Counted from the stretch's first letter, positions 8,080 to 17,183 are shown. The stretch is 49,134 nucleotides of DNA from an uncultured Actinomycetes bacterium (GCA_937927625.1 CALBSD010000082.1:1-49134), one strand, 5' to 3'. Notes: generated by a model not told the origin, from the letters alone. Numbers and translations are program-made.

Positions 8080-9740
8080 CGAGTTCCAATTGTGACAGGT
8101 ACAGCGTGTTCAGCCGACTCTCGTGCGTGATAACTCGACCTGGTCAATGGGCTGGACTCCACATGACCAATTCCAAGCTCTTCGCCCACCCGCTTGTACA
8201 TGTCAAAAATCTCTGGCTCCACCCAACGCGCGACAGGCAAGTGATTCGTTGTGGGGCGCAGGTACTGACCAATCGTCACGATGTCAACACCGATTTCTGC
8301 AAGGTCGGCAAGCACACCGAGAACTTCCTCGTCGGTCTCCCCCATGCCCACAATGAGACCCGACTTCACTGTGAGACCAGCCGCTTTACCGCGGGCAAGA
8401 ACAGACAAACTGCGGGCATACCCAGCACTAGGGCGAACAGCGCGCTGCAAACGTGGCACTGTTTCGGTGTTGTGGTTAAACACATCAGGTCGAGCATCAA
8501 TCAAGATGTCTAACGATTCAGTTCCACGAGCGTCAGAAATCAACGCTTCCACTTGAATGCTTGCGTCCACATTGCGAATCGCACGGATGCATTCAGCGAC
8601 ATGTGACATGCCTTCATCGGGAAGATCATCTCGCGCCACCATCGTGAGCACTGCGAACTTGAGTCCCATCTTTGCAACAGCATCTGCAATGTGAGCAGGC
8701 TCTGAAGCATCAGGCGCTTCAGGCTTTTGTGTGTCCACCAAACAGAAACCACATGCACGTGTACAACGTTCGCCCAACACCATGAAGGTGGCAGTGCCGT
8801 CGTTCCAACATTCAGAAAGATTTGGGCACCCAGCTTCTTCACACACTGTGACAAGTGAAAGGTCGCGCAATGTCTTCTTCAGGTTCAAAACCTCTTCGCC
8901 GTGCTTCACATGCGGGCGAATCCAATCCGGCTTGCGCTCTGACAATGGAATGGAATCCTCCACCCCCGCACGCGCAAGACGGCTCAACATGCGCACAGGC
9001 TGTCCAGGGCCCTCGCCACGTGAGAACGCAGAGAGGTCATCAGGGGTTTGCTTCCATGAAACGTCTTGACGTTCCATCTCACCGTTCCCCCAAGTATCCG
9101 CAGCATGTCGCGCAACCACCGCAGTGAAATCCTGCATGGAAATCTCAATGCCTTCTGCCGCAATAGACGTCACGGGGTATTCATCAATGCCACACGGAAT
9201 GATGTTCGTGCTCATGTATTGAAGGTCTGTGTGCACGTTCACAGCAAAGCCATGCATGGTGCGCCGGCGACTCACGCGAACACCAATCGCACAAATCTTG
9301 CGCGGGTTTGTGTCGACATCAAGCCACACGCCTGGATAGCCGGCGAAGCGCCCAGCATTAGTGAGACCAATCTCATGTAAAGAGTTGATGATGACTTGCT
9401 CAACCGAGCACACATACGCAACGGAATCAGCAGGACCGTCGTTGCCACGCTTGGGCTGCAAGTTCACCAATGGATAACCCACCAGTTGTCCCGGGCCGTG
9501 ATACGTGATGTCGCCACCGCGCTTCACACGAACAAAATCTGCACCCACTGCCGCAGGATCGCAACGAAGGTTCTTCTTCAAGTCAGCAGATGGTCCATAC
9601 GTAAAGACGTGCGGATGTTCCATCAGCAATAAACGATTACCTGTTCCGTGACGGAACATTGCATCTTGTACGGCAAGTGCTTCGGCATACGGCACTCGAC
9701 CTAACCAGCGCACATGAAGTTGAGTGGATGTGTCGGCCAT
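8076..9740 (-). CDS. lipB-lipA: LipB-LipA fusion: octanoyltransferase plus lipoyl synthase
   Basis: One uninterrupted frame of 554 residues joins two enzymes of protein lipoylation. Residues about 1-220 are LipB, which moves octanoate from acyl-carrier protein to E2: RGGDITYHGPGQ, Lys148 in RKICAIGVRVS and catalytic Cys183 in IIPCGI. Residues about 245-554 are LipA, the radical-SAM enzyme that inserts both sulfurs: the auxiliary cluster cysteines 300, 305 and 311, the SAM cluster motif CTRACGFC (326, 330, 333) and the final RSSYHA with the Ser ligand. The start at 9740 was chosen over an upstream in-frame codon at 9869 because LipB homology begins here and the longer form would overlap the E2 gene. 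An internal ATG at 9075-9077 behind a GGGGGAAC stretch could yield free LipA as well. Confidence 0.9.
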   Translation of the reverse strand: MADTSTQLHVRWLGRVPYAEALAVQDAMFRHGTGNRLLLMEHPHVFTYGPSADLKKNLRCDPAAVGADFVRVKRGGDITYHGPGQLVGYPLVNLQPKRGNDGPADSVAYVCSVEQVIINSLHEIGLTNAGRFAGYPGVWLDVDTNPRKICAIGVRVSRRRTMHGFAVNVHTDLQYMSTNIIPCGIDEYPVTSIAAEGIEISMQDFTAVVARHAADTWGNGEMERQDVSWKQTPDDLSAFSRGEGPGQPVRMLSRLARAGVEDSIPLSERKPDWIRPHVKHGEEVLNLKKTLRDLSLVTVCEEAGCPNLSECWNDGTATFMVLGERCTRACGFCLVDTQKPEAPDASEPAHIADAVAKMGLKFAVLTMVARDDLPDEGMSHVAECIRAIRNVDASIQVEALISDARGTESLDILIDARPDVFNHNTETVPRLQRAVRPSAGYARSLSVLARGKAAGLTVKSGLIVGMGETDEEVLGVLADLAEIGVDIVTIGQYLRPTTNHLPVARWVEPEIFDMYKRVGEELGIGHVESSPLTRSSYHARESAEHAVPVTIGTR

Positions 9741-9772
9741 GGTGTCGAACACTTCCGTCGCGATGGTCTGAT

Positions 9773-11173
9773 TTAGACCTCGGACGACCAGTCGCGGGTC
9801 TCGAGGATTGACTTCACCTTCACAAGGAAGTGTGCGGCGTATGCACCATCGAATGCGCGGTGATCCCATGCCATTGCAAGGTTGCCCACTGGGTGGATTG
9901 CGATGCTCTCGCCGCCACCTGGAATCTCAATCACCACTGGCTTCTTCTTCACTGCATCAGTTGAGAGGATTGCAACCTGTGGCTGGTTGATGATTGGCAT
10001 CGTGAGAACCGAACCAGATGAACCGTTGTTCGTAATGGTGAATGTTCCGCCAGAGATTTCCATTGGAGACAACTGACGTGAACGTGCGCGCACTGCAAGG
10101 TCATTCACCTCGCGAGAGATGGCACGAAGGCGCTTCTCATCTGCATCGCGAATCACTGGAGCCAATAGACCCTGATAGTCGAGGTCGATAGCGATACCGA
10201 GGTCAACGTACTTGTGCACGATGAGTTCGCTCTCGCCCACCGATGAGTTCAAGTGTGGGAATTCCTTAATTGCATCAACAACTGCACGTGCGATGAATGG
10301 CAAGTAAGTAAGGCTGAAACCTTCTGAGGCTTTGAACTCATCCTTCACACGCAAACGTGTTGCATCAACATTTGCGAAGTCAACTTCAACAACACTGAAC
10401 GCAGCAGGAATTGCGTCCTTGCTCATGAGTGCATGAATGCCTGTTGCTTGACGAATCTTCGACAAGGCAACGACCTCATCGCGATTGCCGGCGACGACTC
10501 GCGGCGCAACGCCACGAGGTGCAGCTGCTGGTGCAGAACTTGCAGCGATCGCTGGTGCAGATGCTGGAGCAGAACCCTTGCTTGCAATCGCAGCGACAAC
10601 GTCATCGCGTGTGATGCGTCCACCAGGGCCTGTGCCCTGAATGCGTGATGCATCAAGACCGTTTTCAGCAATCAACTTGCGCACCACCGGCGACAACACC
10701 ACCGAAGAACCAGAACTTGCAGCAGGCGCACTTGCAGCAGGAGCCGCCGGTGCAGGCGCTGCAGCAGTTGGCGCCGCCTGTGGAACTGGAGCAGGAGCTG
10801 GGGGTGCTGAAGGTGCAGCTGCAGGAGTTGCCTGGGGAGCTGGGGAAGGTGCGGGCGCCGGTTCAGGTGCTGAAACTTGCGAGCTTGTGAGGGTTTCAGC
10901 AGCGGAAGCCGGCGACGAAGCACCTGCACCAGCTGATGAGGCGTCGCCAACAACGGCGATGACGGTGCCAACGGCGACGGTGTCACCTTCGGCAACGCGA
11001 ATCTCTGTCAACACACCTGCAATCGGCGATGGAACTTCCGTATCGACCTTGTCGGTGGACACTTCGAACAATGGCTCGTCTGCTGCGACGGTGTCGCCGA
11101 TTTTCTTAAACCAACGTGTGATGGTTCCTTCGGTGACTGTTTCGCCGAGTTGTGGGAGCGTGATCTCTGCCAT
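9773..11173 (-). CDS. Dihydrolipoamide acyltransferase, E2 of a 2-oxoacid dehydrogenase complex
   Basis: 466 residues with one lipoyl domain (about 1-76, lipoyl Lys42 in STDKVDTE), a long Ala/Pro-rich swinging linker (about 77-160), a peripheral-subunit-binding domain (about 160-195, RKLIAENGLDASRIQGTGPGGR) and a C-terminal acyltransferase domain ending in DHRAFDGAYA with catalytic His438 and Asp442. It passes the acyl group from lipoamide to CoA in the cytoplasm. The ribosome site AAGGAA precedes the ATG. It lies between lpd and lipB-lipA, and the window also has aceE, so it most likely serves pyruvate dehydrogenase; a shared role with 2-oxoglutarate dehydrogenase, as known in some actinobacteria, is possible. 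Sequence alone does not separate SucB from AceF. Confidence 0.94.
   Translation of the reverse strand: MAEITLPQLGETVTEGTITRWFKKIGDTVAADEPLFEVSTDKVDTEVPSPIAGVLTEIRVAEGDTVAVGTVIAVVGDASSAGAGASSPASAAETLTSSQVSAPEPAPAPSPAPQATPAAAPSAPPAPAPVPQAAPTAAAPAPAAPAASAPAASSGSSVVLSPVVRKLIAENGLDASRIQGTGPGGRITRDDVVAAIASKGSAPASAPAIAASSAPAAAPRGVAPRVVAGNRDEVVALSKIRQATGIHALMSKDAIPAAFSVVEVDFANVDATRLRVKDEFKASEGFSLTYLPFIARAVVDAIKEFPHLNSSVGESELIVHKYVDLGIAIDLDYQGLLAPVIRDADEKRLRAISREVNDLAVRARSRQLSPMEISGGTFTITNNGSSGSVLTMPIINQPQVAILSTDAVKKKPVVIEIPGGGESIAIHPVGNLAMAWDHRAFDGAYAAHFLVKVKSILETRDWSSEV
10680..10900 (-). repeat. Low-complexity Ala/Pro-coding linker of the E2
   Basis: GC-rich, irregular GCA/CCA/CCT triplet tract encoding the flexible Ala-Pro linker between lipoyl and subunit-binding domains. 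It is protein low complexity rather than a transposed repeat. Confidence 0.6.
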
Positions 11174-11197
11174 GTTCGTAGTTCCTTGCGTTGCGAT

Positions 11198-12598
11198 TTA
11201 TGAGTTGATGCTGCGGCCGGTGAGAGACATCACTGTCTCGCCGAACAATTCGGACAGGCTTGGGTGCGGCTGGATGAAGTGAGCAATCTCTTCGACGTTT
11301 GCTTCCCAGTTCACTGCGAGATATCCGCCAGACAACTGTTCTGTTACCCATGGACCCACCATGTGCACGCCAAGAACTTGACCAGCAGAACCGTCTGGGT
11401 TCTTCTTCGCGATGATCTTTACGAGACCATCAATTTCACCAAGAATCATTGCGCGACTGTTTGCGCGGAACTGATGCTTTGCAACAACAACGTCGTATCC
11501 AGCAGCCTTTGCTGCTTCTTCGCCAGGGCCAGCCCATGCAACTTCGGGGCTGCAGTAGATAGCCCAGGGCACGCGGTCGTAGTCAACAGGAATTGCGTTC
11601 TCGCCCAACAACTGCTGCACGACAAGAATCGCTTCTGCGTATGCAACGTGTGCAAGCTGAGGCGTATTGATGAGGTCACCAATTGCGTACACCCCATCAA
11701 CTGATGTCTGGCAGTACTCGTCGACTTCAACAAAGCCGCGCTCACTGACTGCAACCTTGGTGTTTCCAAGACCCAGCTGATCTGCGAATGGTCGACGACC
11801 AACAGAGACGATGACTGCATCAACCTCAAGAGTTTCGCCTTCACCAAAGGAAATCACTGTGGAACCACTGCCTGTTGGCGTATGGCCCTTGACTGCAACA
11901 CCAGTCTTGATGTCAATCTTCTTCTTTTGGAAAGAACGAACAACAACGTTTGCAAGGTCAGCATCGAGACCAGGAAGAATCTTTGGAAGACCTTCAAGAA
12001 TCGTTACTTGTGCACCAAGGTCAGCGAATGTTGAAGCAAATTCACAACCAATAGCGCCACCGCCGATAACAGCGATGCGTGCAGGAATGCGATCGAGCAT
12101 GAGCACTTCGTCAGAAGTCATGATGGGGCCACCAGGTTCGAAACCTGGAATCACGCGAGGCACACTGCCTGCAGCGAGAATGACAGAGTCACCCTTCACT
12201 TGTGTGACTGTTCCGTCTTCTGCTGTGACGCTCACGGAGTTGTCTGCGTTCAACGCGCCAACACCCAAGAGGTAGGTCACCTTCTTCACCTTGACGAGAC
12301 CGGTGAGACCCTTCACCAAACCGTCAACAATCTTTTGCTTGCGCGCCTGCGCAATAGCGAAGTCGGTTGCGCCAACAGTGACGTCGATGCCGAAGTCGGA
12401 TGCATGTTCTGCATGGCGACGAGCTGCTGCGGTTTCAAGGAATGCCTTTGCGGGGATGCAACCGCGGTTCAAGCATGTACCACCAAGAGTGTCCTTTTCG
12501 ACAAGTGCCACATTGAGGCCTGCCGATGCACCATAAAAAGCCGCGGCGTATCCGCCGGGACCGCCACCTACAACGACGAGGTCGAACTGGTCAGCCAT
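11198..12598 (-). CDS. lpdA: Dihydrolipoyl dehydrogenase (E3)
   Basis: 466 residues, usual length for Lpd, the FAD flavoprotein that reoxidises dihydrolipoamide with NAD+. It shows the FAD fold VVVGGGPGGYAAA, the redox-active disulfide GGTCLNRGCIPAK (Cys42/Cys47), the NAD fold VIGGGAIGCEFAS, FAD motif GVYAIGDL and the C-terminal catalytic HPSLSELFGE. The ATG at 12598 was chosen because GGAGAAG sits 6 bases upstream; an in-frame TTG at 12613 would start inside that ribosome site. It is 24 bases upstream of the E2 gene and probably heads the unit lpd-E2-lipBA-M24-membrane protein, serving pyruvate and other 2-oxoacid dehydrogenases. Confidence 0.95.
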   Translation of the reverse strand: MADQFDLVVVGGGPGGYAAAFYGASAGLNVALVEKDTLGGTCLNRGCIPAKAFLETAAARRHAEHASDFGIDVTVGATDFAIAQARKQKIVDGLVKGLTGLVKVKKVTYLLGVGALNADNSVSVTAEDGTVTQVKGDSVILAAGSVPRVIPGFEPGGPIMTSDEVLMLDRIPARIAVIGGGAIGCEFASTFADLGAQVTILEGLPKILPGLDADLANVVVRSFQKKKIDIKTGVAVKGHTPTGSGSTVISFGEGETLEVDAVIVSVGRRPFADQLGLGNTKVAVSERGFVEVDEYCQTSVDGVYAIGDLINTPQLAHVAYAEAILVVQQLLGENAIPVDYDRVPWAIYCSPEVAWAGPGEEAAKAAGYDVVVAKHQFRANSRAMILGEIDGLVKIIAKKNPDGSAGQVLGVHMVGPWVTEQLSGGYLAVNWEANVEEIAHFIQPHPSLSELFGETVMSLTGRSINS

Positions 12599-12660
12599 GG
12601 GGGTCTTCTCCAATCACCGGTACGACGCTGTACCGACGCCTTATACGGTAGCCGTTTGGC

Positions 12661-13071
12661 CTACGGTGCCCACCGAGATTGCTGTCCTGCACGCAGGTAG
12701 GCAACGGTCACACTGCCTGTGCTCGCAGGGAAACCCACGACGCAGGTCTGCTTCGCGTCGGACGTGGTGGGCTGACAATCAGACTTCGACAACAGCGGGG
12801 AAATCACTTCACGACCGGCAACGAGGCGCCAACCTTCGACCGCATCCGCACCCTCAACACCCACCATCGTCACTGTCACCAGAGTGGCATCGGCTGCTTG
12901 CTCCACATCCGTGACTGAGACGGTCATATCGGACAACGTCGAGGAAGTTCCAAGCTCGAGAACGACAGCCTGCACTTCATCCGTGGCCATCTGGAACAGC
13001 TTTGTTCCACCTGCGACCATGATGGCGAGACCACAAATAAGGGCCGTGAGGATGAGTTTGCGGGTGCTCAT
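12661..13071 (-). CDS. Small exported or membrane-anchored protein of unknown function
   Basis: 136 residues with an N-terminal hydrophobic stretch (about 6-23, LILTALICGLAIMVAGG) that looks like a signal anchor or signal peptide, then a beta-rich soluble part with two cysteines (in KSDCQP and KQTCVV) that could form a disulfide outside the membrane. No family is recognised. It lies 62 bases upstream of lpdA on the same strand and might be co-transcribed, though the Lpd gene has a TATAAG box in the gap. A TAGCCT box 9 bases before the ATG suggests a leader of only a few bases. Confidence 0.65.
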   Translation of the reverse strand: MSTRKLILTALICGLAIMVAGGTKLFQMATDEVQAVVLELGTSSTLSDMTVSVTDVEQAADATLVTVTMVGVEGADAVEGWRLVAGREVISPLLSKSDCQPTTSDAKQTCVVGFPASTGSVTVAYLRAGQQSRWAP

Positions 13072-13174
13072 GCGTCTCTCAGGCTACGCCCCCACCCCAT
13101 CTCCCACCTAGAACAGGACTTTGGTCACCATCTCATTGGGGAACAACCCCACCGCCCGAGCGGTTGACTGTGGC

Positions 13175-14071
13175 ATGAAGATTCTTGTTACTGGTGCCTC
13201 TGGCCTCATCGGCCGCGCACTCACCACCGAACTCAAGGCCCAGGGCCACACCGTGGTGGCAGCCGTTCGTCGCGAACCTCGCCGCAACGATGAAGTGCAG
13301 TGGGACCCCAAAGCCGGAATCATGAACCAGTCCGCATTCGATGGCGTCGACGCCGTAGTGCATCTCGCCGGTGCCGGCATTGGTGACAAGCGTTGGTCAG
13401 ACGATTACAAGATGGAAATTCTTGAAAGCCGCACACTCGGAACAGCACTTCTCGCCAACACGATGGCTTCGTTGCCTGTGAAGCCAAAAGTTTTTCTCTC
13501 TGGTTCCGCCATTGGTATCTACGGTGCAAGTGACGACGAGATTCTCGATGAGTCCGCAGCAGACGGCGAAGGTTTCCTCGCTGACGTGTGTTGCGCATGG
13601 GAAGACGCAGCGGCACCCGCAACTGCTGCCGGTATTCGCACAGTGTTTCTTCGCACAGGCATCGTGTTGTCAACACAAGGCGGCGCACTGAAGAAGCAAC
13701 TTCCGTTGTTCAAGTTGGGTCTTGGCGGAAAGTTCGGCAACGGCAAGCAGTGGCAGAGCTGGATCAGCATCACTGACGAAGTTCGCGCCATCATTCACCT
13801 GCTCACCTCGCAAGTGTCTGGCCCCGTGAACCTCACTGCACCAGAGCCCGTCACAAATGCTGAGTTCACCAAGGTTCTCGCATCCACTGTGTCGCGTCCT
13901 GCACTCTTCCCCATTCCACCATTTGGTCCAAAGTTGTTGCTGGGTGGCGAACTCGCTGATGCATTGCTCTTCACTGGTCAACGCGTCATTCCCGATGCGC
14001 TCACCAAAGACGGCTTTGTCTTCACACATCAAACACTTGATGTGGCGCTTCGTGCTCTACTGAAGAAGTGA
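13175..14071 (+). CDS. TIGR01777-type NAD-dependent epimerase/dehydratase family protein
   Basis: 298 residues of an atypical short-chain dehydrogenase, similar to the YfcH/SulA-homologue group. It begins with the nucleotide fold MKILVTGASGLIGRAL and continues with VVHLAGAGIGDKRWSDDYK, FLSGSAIGIYGA and a C-terminal domain with FGPKLLLGGELADALL, all typical of this group. The start at 13175 fits the family N-terminus; an upstream in-frame codon would add unrelated residues. Its stop overlaps the next gene's GTG start (GTGA), and that gene overlaps a third, so the three are coupled. The substrate of this family is generally not known. Confidence 0.9.
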   Translation: MKILVTGASGLIGRALTTELKAQGHTVVAAVRREPRRNDEVQWDPKAGIMNQSAFDGVDAVVHLAGAGIGDKRWSDDYKMEILESRTLGTALLANTMASLPVKPKVFLSGSAIGIYGASDDEILDESAADGEGFLADVCCAWEDAAAPATAAGIRTVFLRTGIVLSTQGGALKKQLPLFKLGLGGKFGNGKQWQSWISITDEVRAIIHLLTSQVSGPVNLTAPEPVTNAEFTKVLASTVSRPALFPIPPFGPKLLLGGELADALLFTGQRVIPDALTKDGFVFTHQTLDVALRALLKK

Positions 14072-15324
14072 CAAACACTTCTCTTCCCGCACATGCCGAC
14101 GTTGTCATTGTCGGCGCAGGACTAGCCGGTCTTGTTGCTGCACGCGTTCTTGAACAACACGGCATTTCACCAGTTCTTCTTGAGGCATCTGACGGCGTCG
14201 GTGGTCGAGTTCGCAGCGACATCGTGGATGGATTCATCCTCGATCGTGGCTTCCAAGTTCTTCTCACGGGTTACCCAGAGATCTATCGCCACCTCGATAT
14301 CCCTGCATTAGATCTACGTGCCTTTGAACCAGGCGCAAATGTGTGGCGCGAAGGAAAGTCTCACATCGTGGGCGATCCATTCCGTCGTCCGAAGACTCTT
14401 GTCAGCACCACATTTGCACCCATTGGCACTGTGATGGACAAAGCACGCATTGCATTGATGCGTGCGAAGTTGAAGAAGTCCGACCCCAAGCAACTGCTGC
14501 GTGGCAACGACATCCCCACTGCAACTGCATTGCGTGCAATGGGATTCTCTTCAAAGATGATCGAGCGTTTCTTCCGTCCACTGGTCGGCGGCATTCAACT
14601 TGATCCTTCGTTGTCGTCATCACGCCGCATGTTCGATGTCATTTTCCGTACGTTGGCAACTGGCGACTCCGTTGTGCCGGCGCGCGGCATGGGCGAGATC
14701 ACTCAGCAACTCGCTGCATCACTGAAGAACACCTCACTGCACTTGAACACTGCTGTCACTGCAGTGTCTTCTGGTTCGGTGACTGTTGCAGGCGGTCACA
14801 CCATTGCAGCAAAGGCAATCATCGTTGCGGCCGAAGGCCCTGCAGCATCGCAATTGCTGGGACTGCCACCAGTTCCATCAAAGTCAGCTGGTTGCGTGTA
14901 TTTCTCTGCACCATCTGCACCGGTTGATGGCGCTTATGTAGTTCTCGATGGCCACGGTCAAGGCCCCGTGTACAACGTGGCAGTGATGTCAGAGGTATCT
15001 CCGCACTATGCCCCCGCTGGAAAGCACCTCATTGCTGCAGCAATCCCCGGCGTGATTGACGGAGATCTTGAAGCTATTGCGCGTACACAACTTCGCAGTT
15101 GGTGGGGCGCACAGGTGGATACCTGGACTCATTTGCGCACATACAAGATTGCGCACGGCCAGCCAGGCCAAGATGCACCGTTCTCTCCGAAGCAAAACGT
15201 CTCGCTCGGTGATGGTTTATACGTATGCGGCGACCACCGCGACACTGCATCTATCCAAGGAGCGATGTATTCCGGCCGTCGTTGTGCGGAATTGGTTGCT
15301 CAGCAAGTCAGACTGTCCGTATGA
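14068..15324 (+). CDS. FAD-dependent amine oxidase/phytoene desaturase-like oxidoreductase
   Basis: 418 residues starting with GTG. The N-terminal FAD fold is VVIVGAGLAGLVAARVLE followed by LLEASDGVGGRVRSD, and the C-terminus has the second FAD motif LGDGLYVCGDHRDTASIQGAMYSGRRCAE. The segment FILDRGFQVLLTGYPE is common in a plant- and actinobacteria-type branch annotated as NAD(P)/FAD or amine oxidase. It probably oxidises a lipid-like or isoprenoid-like compound, but no substrate can be assigned; similarity to carotenoid desaturases is at superfamily level. It is coupled to both neighbours by overlaps (GTGA before, ATGA after). Confidence 0.86.
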   Translation: MTNTSLPAHADVVIVGAGLAGLVAARVLEQHGISPVLLEASDGVGGRVRSDIVDGFILDRGFQVLLTGYPEIYRHLDIPALDLRAFEPGANVWREGKSHIVGDPFRRPKTLVSTTFAPIGTVMDKARIALMRAKLKKSDPKQLLRGNDIPTATALRAMGFSSKMIERFFRPLVGGIQLDPSLSSSRRMFDVIFRTLATGDSVVPARGMGEITQQLAASLKNTSLHLNTAVTAVSSGSVTVAGGHTIAAKAIIVAAEGPAASQLLGLPPVPSKSAGCVYFSAPSAPVDGAYVVLDGHGQGPVYNVAVMSEVSPHYAPAGKHLIAAAIPGVIDGDLEAIARTQLRSWWGAQVDTWTHLRTYKIAHGQPGQDAPFSPKQNVSLGDGLYVCGDHRDTASIQGAMYSGRRCAELVAQQVRLSV

Positions 15325-15767
15325 CCACTTCTGATCCAAACAAGATCGTCTCTCGCTCCGTTGTTGTTCCTGCACCCGCTGCAGACATCTTCAATCTGCT
15401 CGCAGACCCACGCCGTCACGGAGAGATCGATGGTTCAGGTTCGGTCAAGGCTGCAGATATCGATGCCCCAGAACGCCTGTCACTGAATTCAAAGTTCGGC
15501 ATGAAGATGCGCATCGTCGTGCCGTACACGATGATGAACACAGTGGTGGAGTTCGAAGAAGGCTCACGCATTGGCTGGCGCCACATTGGTGGGCACGTAT
15601 GGCGCTACATCTTGGAGCCAGTGGATGGCGGCACAAAAGTGACAGAGCAGTTCGACATGAATACTGCGAAGAGCTACTTGGGTCTCAAGATCATGAATGC
15701 ACCAAGCAATAACGCAAAGTCCATTGAAAAGACTCTTGCGAACTTGGTACGCGTCTTTACGAAGTAA
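15321..15767 (+). CDS. SRPBCC (START/polyketide cyclase-like) family protein
   Basis: 148 residues with the helix-grip fold of the SRPBCC superfamily: an early VVVPAPAADIFNLLADPRRH segment, then a curved sheet (GWRHIGGHVWRYILEPVDGGTKVTE) and a C-terminal helix. These proteins hold hydrophobic ligands in a cavity and act as cyclases, hydrolases or carriers. The ATG overlaps the upstream stop (ATGA), which fixes the start. Its TAA abuts the convergent amidohydrolase stop with no base between. It may bind the substrate or product of the two preceding redox enzymes; that is inference from the operon. Confidence 0.85.
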   Translation: MTTSDPNKIVSRSVVVPAPAADIFNLLADPRRHGEIDGSGSVKAADIDAPERLSLNSKFGMKMRIVVPYTMMNTVVEFEEGSRIGWRHIGGHVWRYILEPVDGGTKVTEQFDMNTAKSYLGLKIMNAPSNNAKSIEKTLANLVRVFTK

Positions 15768-17177
15768 TTAGCGAATGTGCTGCGAAACAGCACGACGCAA
15801 ATACTGACCACGCCCGGCAGTTCCAAAGAACTGTCCGTTATCGACAATTACATCGCCGTGCGACAACACTGTGCGCACTTTGCCCGTGATGTTCATGCCT
15901 TCATAAGCAGAGTGATCAAGATTCATGTGATGCATCGCTTGTCCCAGTGTTTGTGCAGCAGTGGGGTCATACACCACAACATCTGCATCAAGTCCTTCAC
16001 GAATTGCGCCTTTTTGTGGCAAGCCAAACAAACGCGCCGGCGCAGTTGAACACACTTCCACCCAACGCTCTGCAGTGATGTGGCCGGCAATAACGCCTTG
16101 GAACACAAGATCCATGCGGTGCTCCACGCCACCAATGCCATTTGGCACCACGTTGAACGCTTCGCCATTTGCCAACTTCTGTTCACGTAAGCAGAACGGA
16201 CAATGGTCGGTGCTCACCACTGCTAATTGATCAACGCGCAAGCCTTCCCAGAGGTCTGCGTGATGGTGCTCGTGCTTTGAACGCAGAGGTGTTGAGCAAA
16301 TGTATGCAGCGCCATCGGGCCAACCCTTGCCCAGATGATCTTCGAGTGAGAGGTGCAAATACTGCGGACATGTCTCAGCGAAAATGTTTGTGCCACGCGA
16401 CCGTGCTTCCACCACTTCACGCAATGCGTGCGAGCTTGAAAGATGCACGATGTACAGCGGCGCATTACCCGCAACACGCGCAAGCACACCAGCGCGATGC
16501 ACTGCTTCGGCTTCCAACTCTGGCGGACGAGTGCGCGAATGGAAATCCGGCGTGAGATTTCCGGCCGCAACTGCTTGCTCAATAAGAACATCAATTGCGA
16601 GACCATTCTCGGCATGCACCATTGCCATCATTCCGGTGTCGGCACACATCTGCAGTGCTCGCAACAGTTGTCCGTCATCGGAATACAAACGGCCGGGATA
16701 CGCCATGAACAACTTGATAGATGCAACACCTTCGCGCTCAATCAATGAACGCGTATCAATGAGAGCTTGTTCGTCAACGCCACCAAGCACTTGATGTAGG
16801 CCCCAGTCGACAACGCATTGACCTTCTGCCTCTGCCAATCGCTGTTCAAACGATTGCAACACGTTGCCGCCGGCACGCTGTTCAGAGAAGTCAATGATTG
16901 TTGTGGTGCCACCATGCGCTGCTGCGGTGGTTCCCGACAAGAAAGTGTCCGATGACGACATGGTTCCCGTATCGAGCTGCATGTGCACGTGAGCATCAAC
17001 GCCACCAGGAACAACGAGGCATCCTGCTGCGTCAATCACACGATCATCAGGACCAGGGGCAATACCACCTGCAGAACGAGGCACGATGGAAACAAAGCGA
17101 CCGTTCTCGATTGCAACGTCCGCTTCGGCTCTGCCATCGGCATTCACCACGGTTCCATTGACAATCAGAGTGCGCAC
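15768..17177 (-). CDS. Dihydropyrimidinase/D-hydantoinase-like amidohydrolase
   Basis: 469 residues of the cyclic-amide branch of the amidohydrolase superfamily. Metal ligands seen are HVH (His63/His65), the carbamylated Lys155 in SIKLFMAYPG, His188 in VHAENG, His in IVHLSSSHA and Asp in STDHCPF. It should open the ring of dihydropyrimidines or hydantoins to N-carbamoyl acids. Allantoinase and dihydroorotase are alternatives, but length and the KLFMAYPG region fit hydantoinase better. The GTG start at 17177 is supported by a TAGATT box exactly six bases upstream. Other pyrimidine-breakdown genes are not in the window. Confidence 0.9.
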   Translation of the reverse strand: MRTLIVNGTVVNADGRAEADVAIENGRFVSIVPRSAGGIAPGPDDRVIDAAGCLVVPGGVDAHVHMQLDTGTMSSSDTFLSGTTAAAHGGTTTIIDFSEQRAGGNVLQSFEQRLAEAEGQCVVDWGLHQVLGGVDEQALIDTRSLIEREGVASIKLFMAYPGRLYSDDGQLLRALQMCADTGMMAMVHAENGLAIDVLIEQAVAAGNLTPDFHSRTRPPELEAEAVHRAGVLARVAGNAPLYIVHLSSSHALREVVEARSRGTNIFAETCPQYLHLSLEDHLGKGWPDGAAYICSTPLRSKHEHHHADLWEGLRVDQLAVVSTDHCPFCLREQKLANGEAFNVVPNGIGGVEHRMDLVFQGVIAGHITAERWVEVCSTAPARLFGLPQKGAIREGLDADVVVYDPTAAQTLGQAMHHMNLDHSAYEGMNITGKVRTVLSHGDVIVDNGQFFGTAGRGQYLRRAVSQHIR

Positions 17178-17183
17178 ACAGCA

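Noticed and set aside
9741..9869. 43-codon N-terminal extension of the LipB-LipA frame
   Set aside because: Overlaps the 3' end of the E2 gene and has no similarity to LipB; the start at 9740 matches the family N-terminus.
12132..12148. CCAGGTT-CGA-AACCTGG, which looks like a tRNA T-arm
   Set aside because: It lies inside lpdA in frame and the other tRNA arms are absent; chance palindrome.
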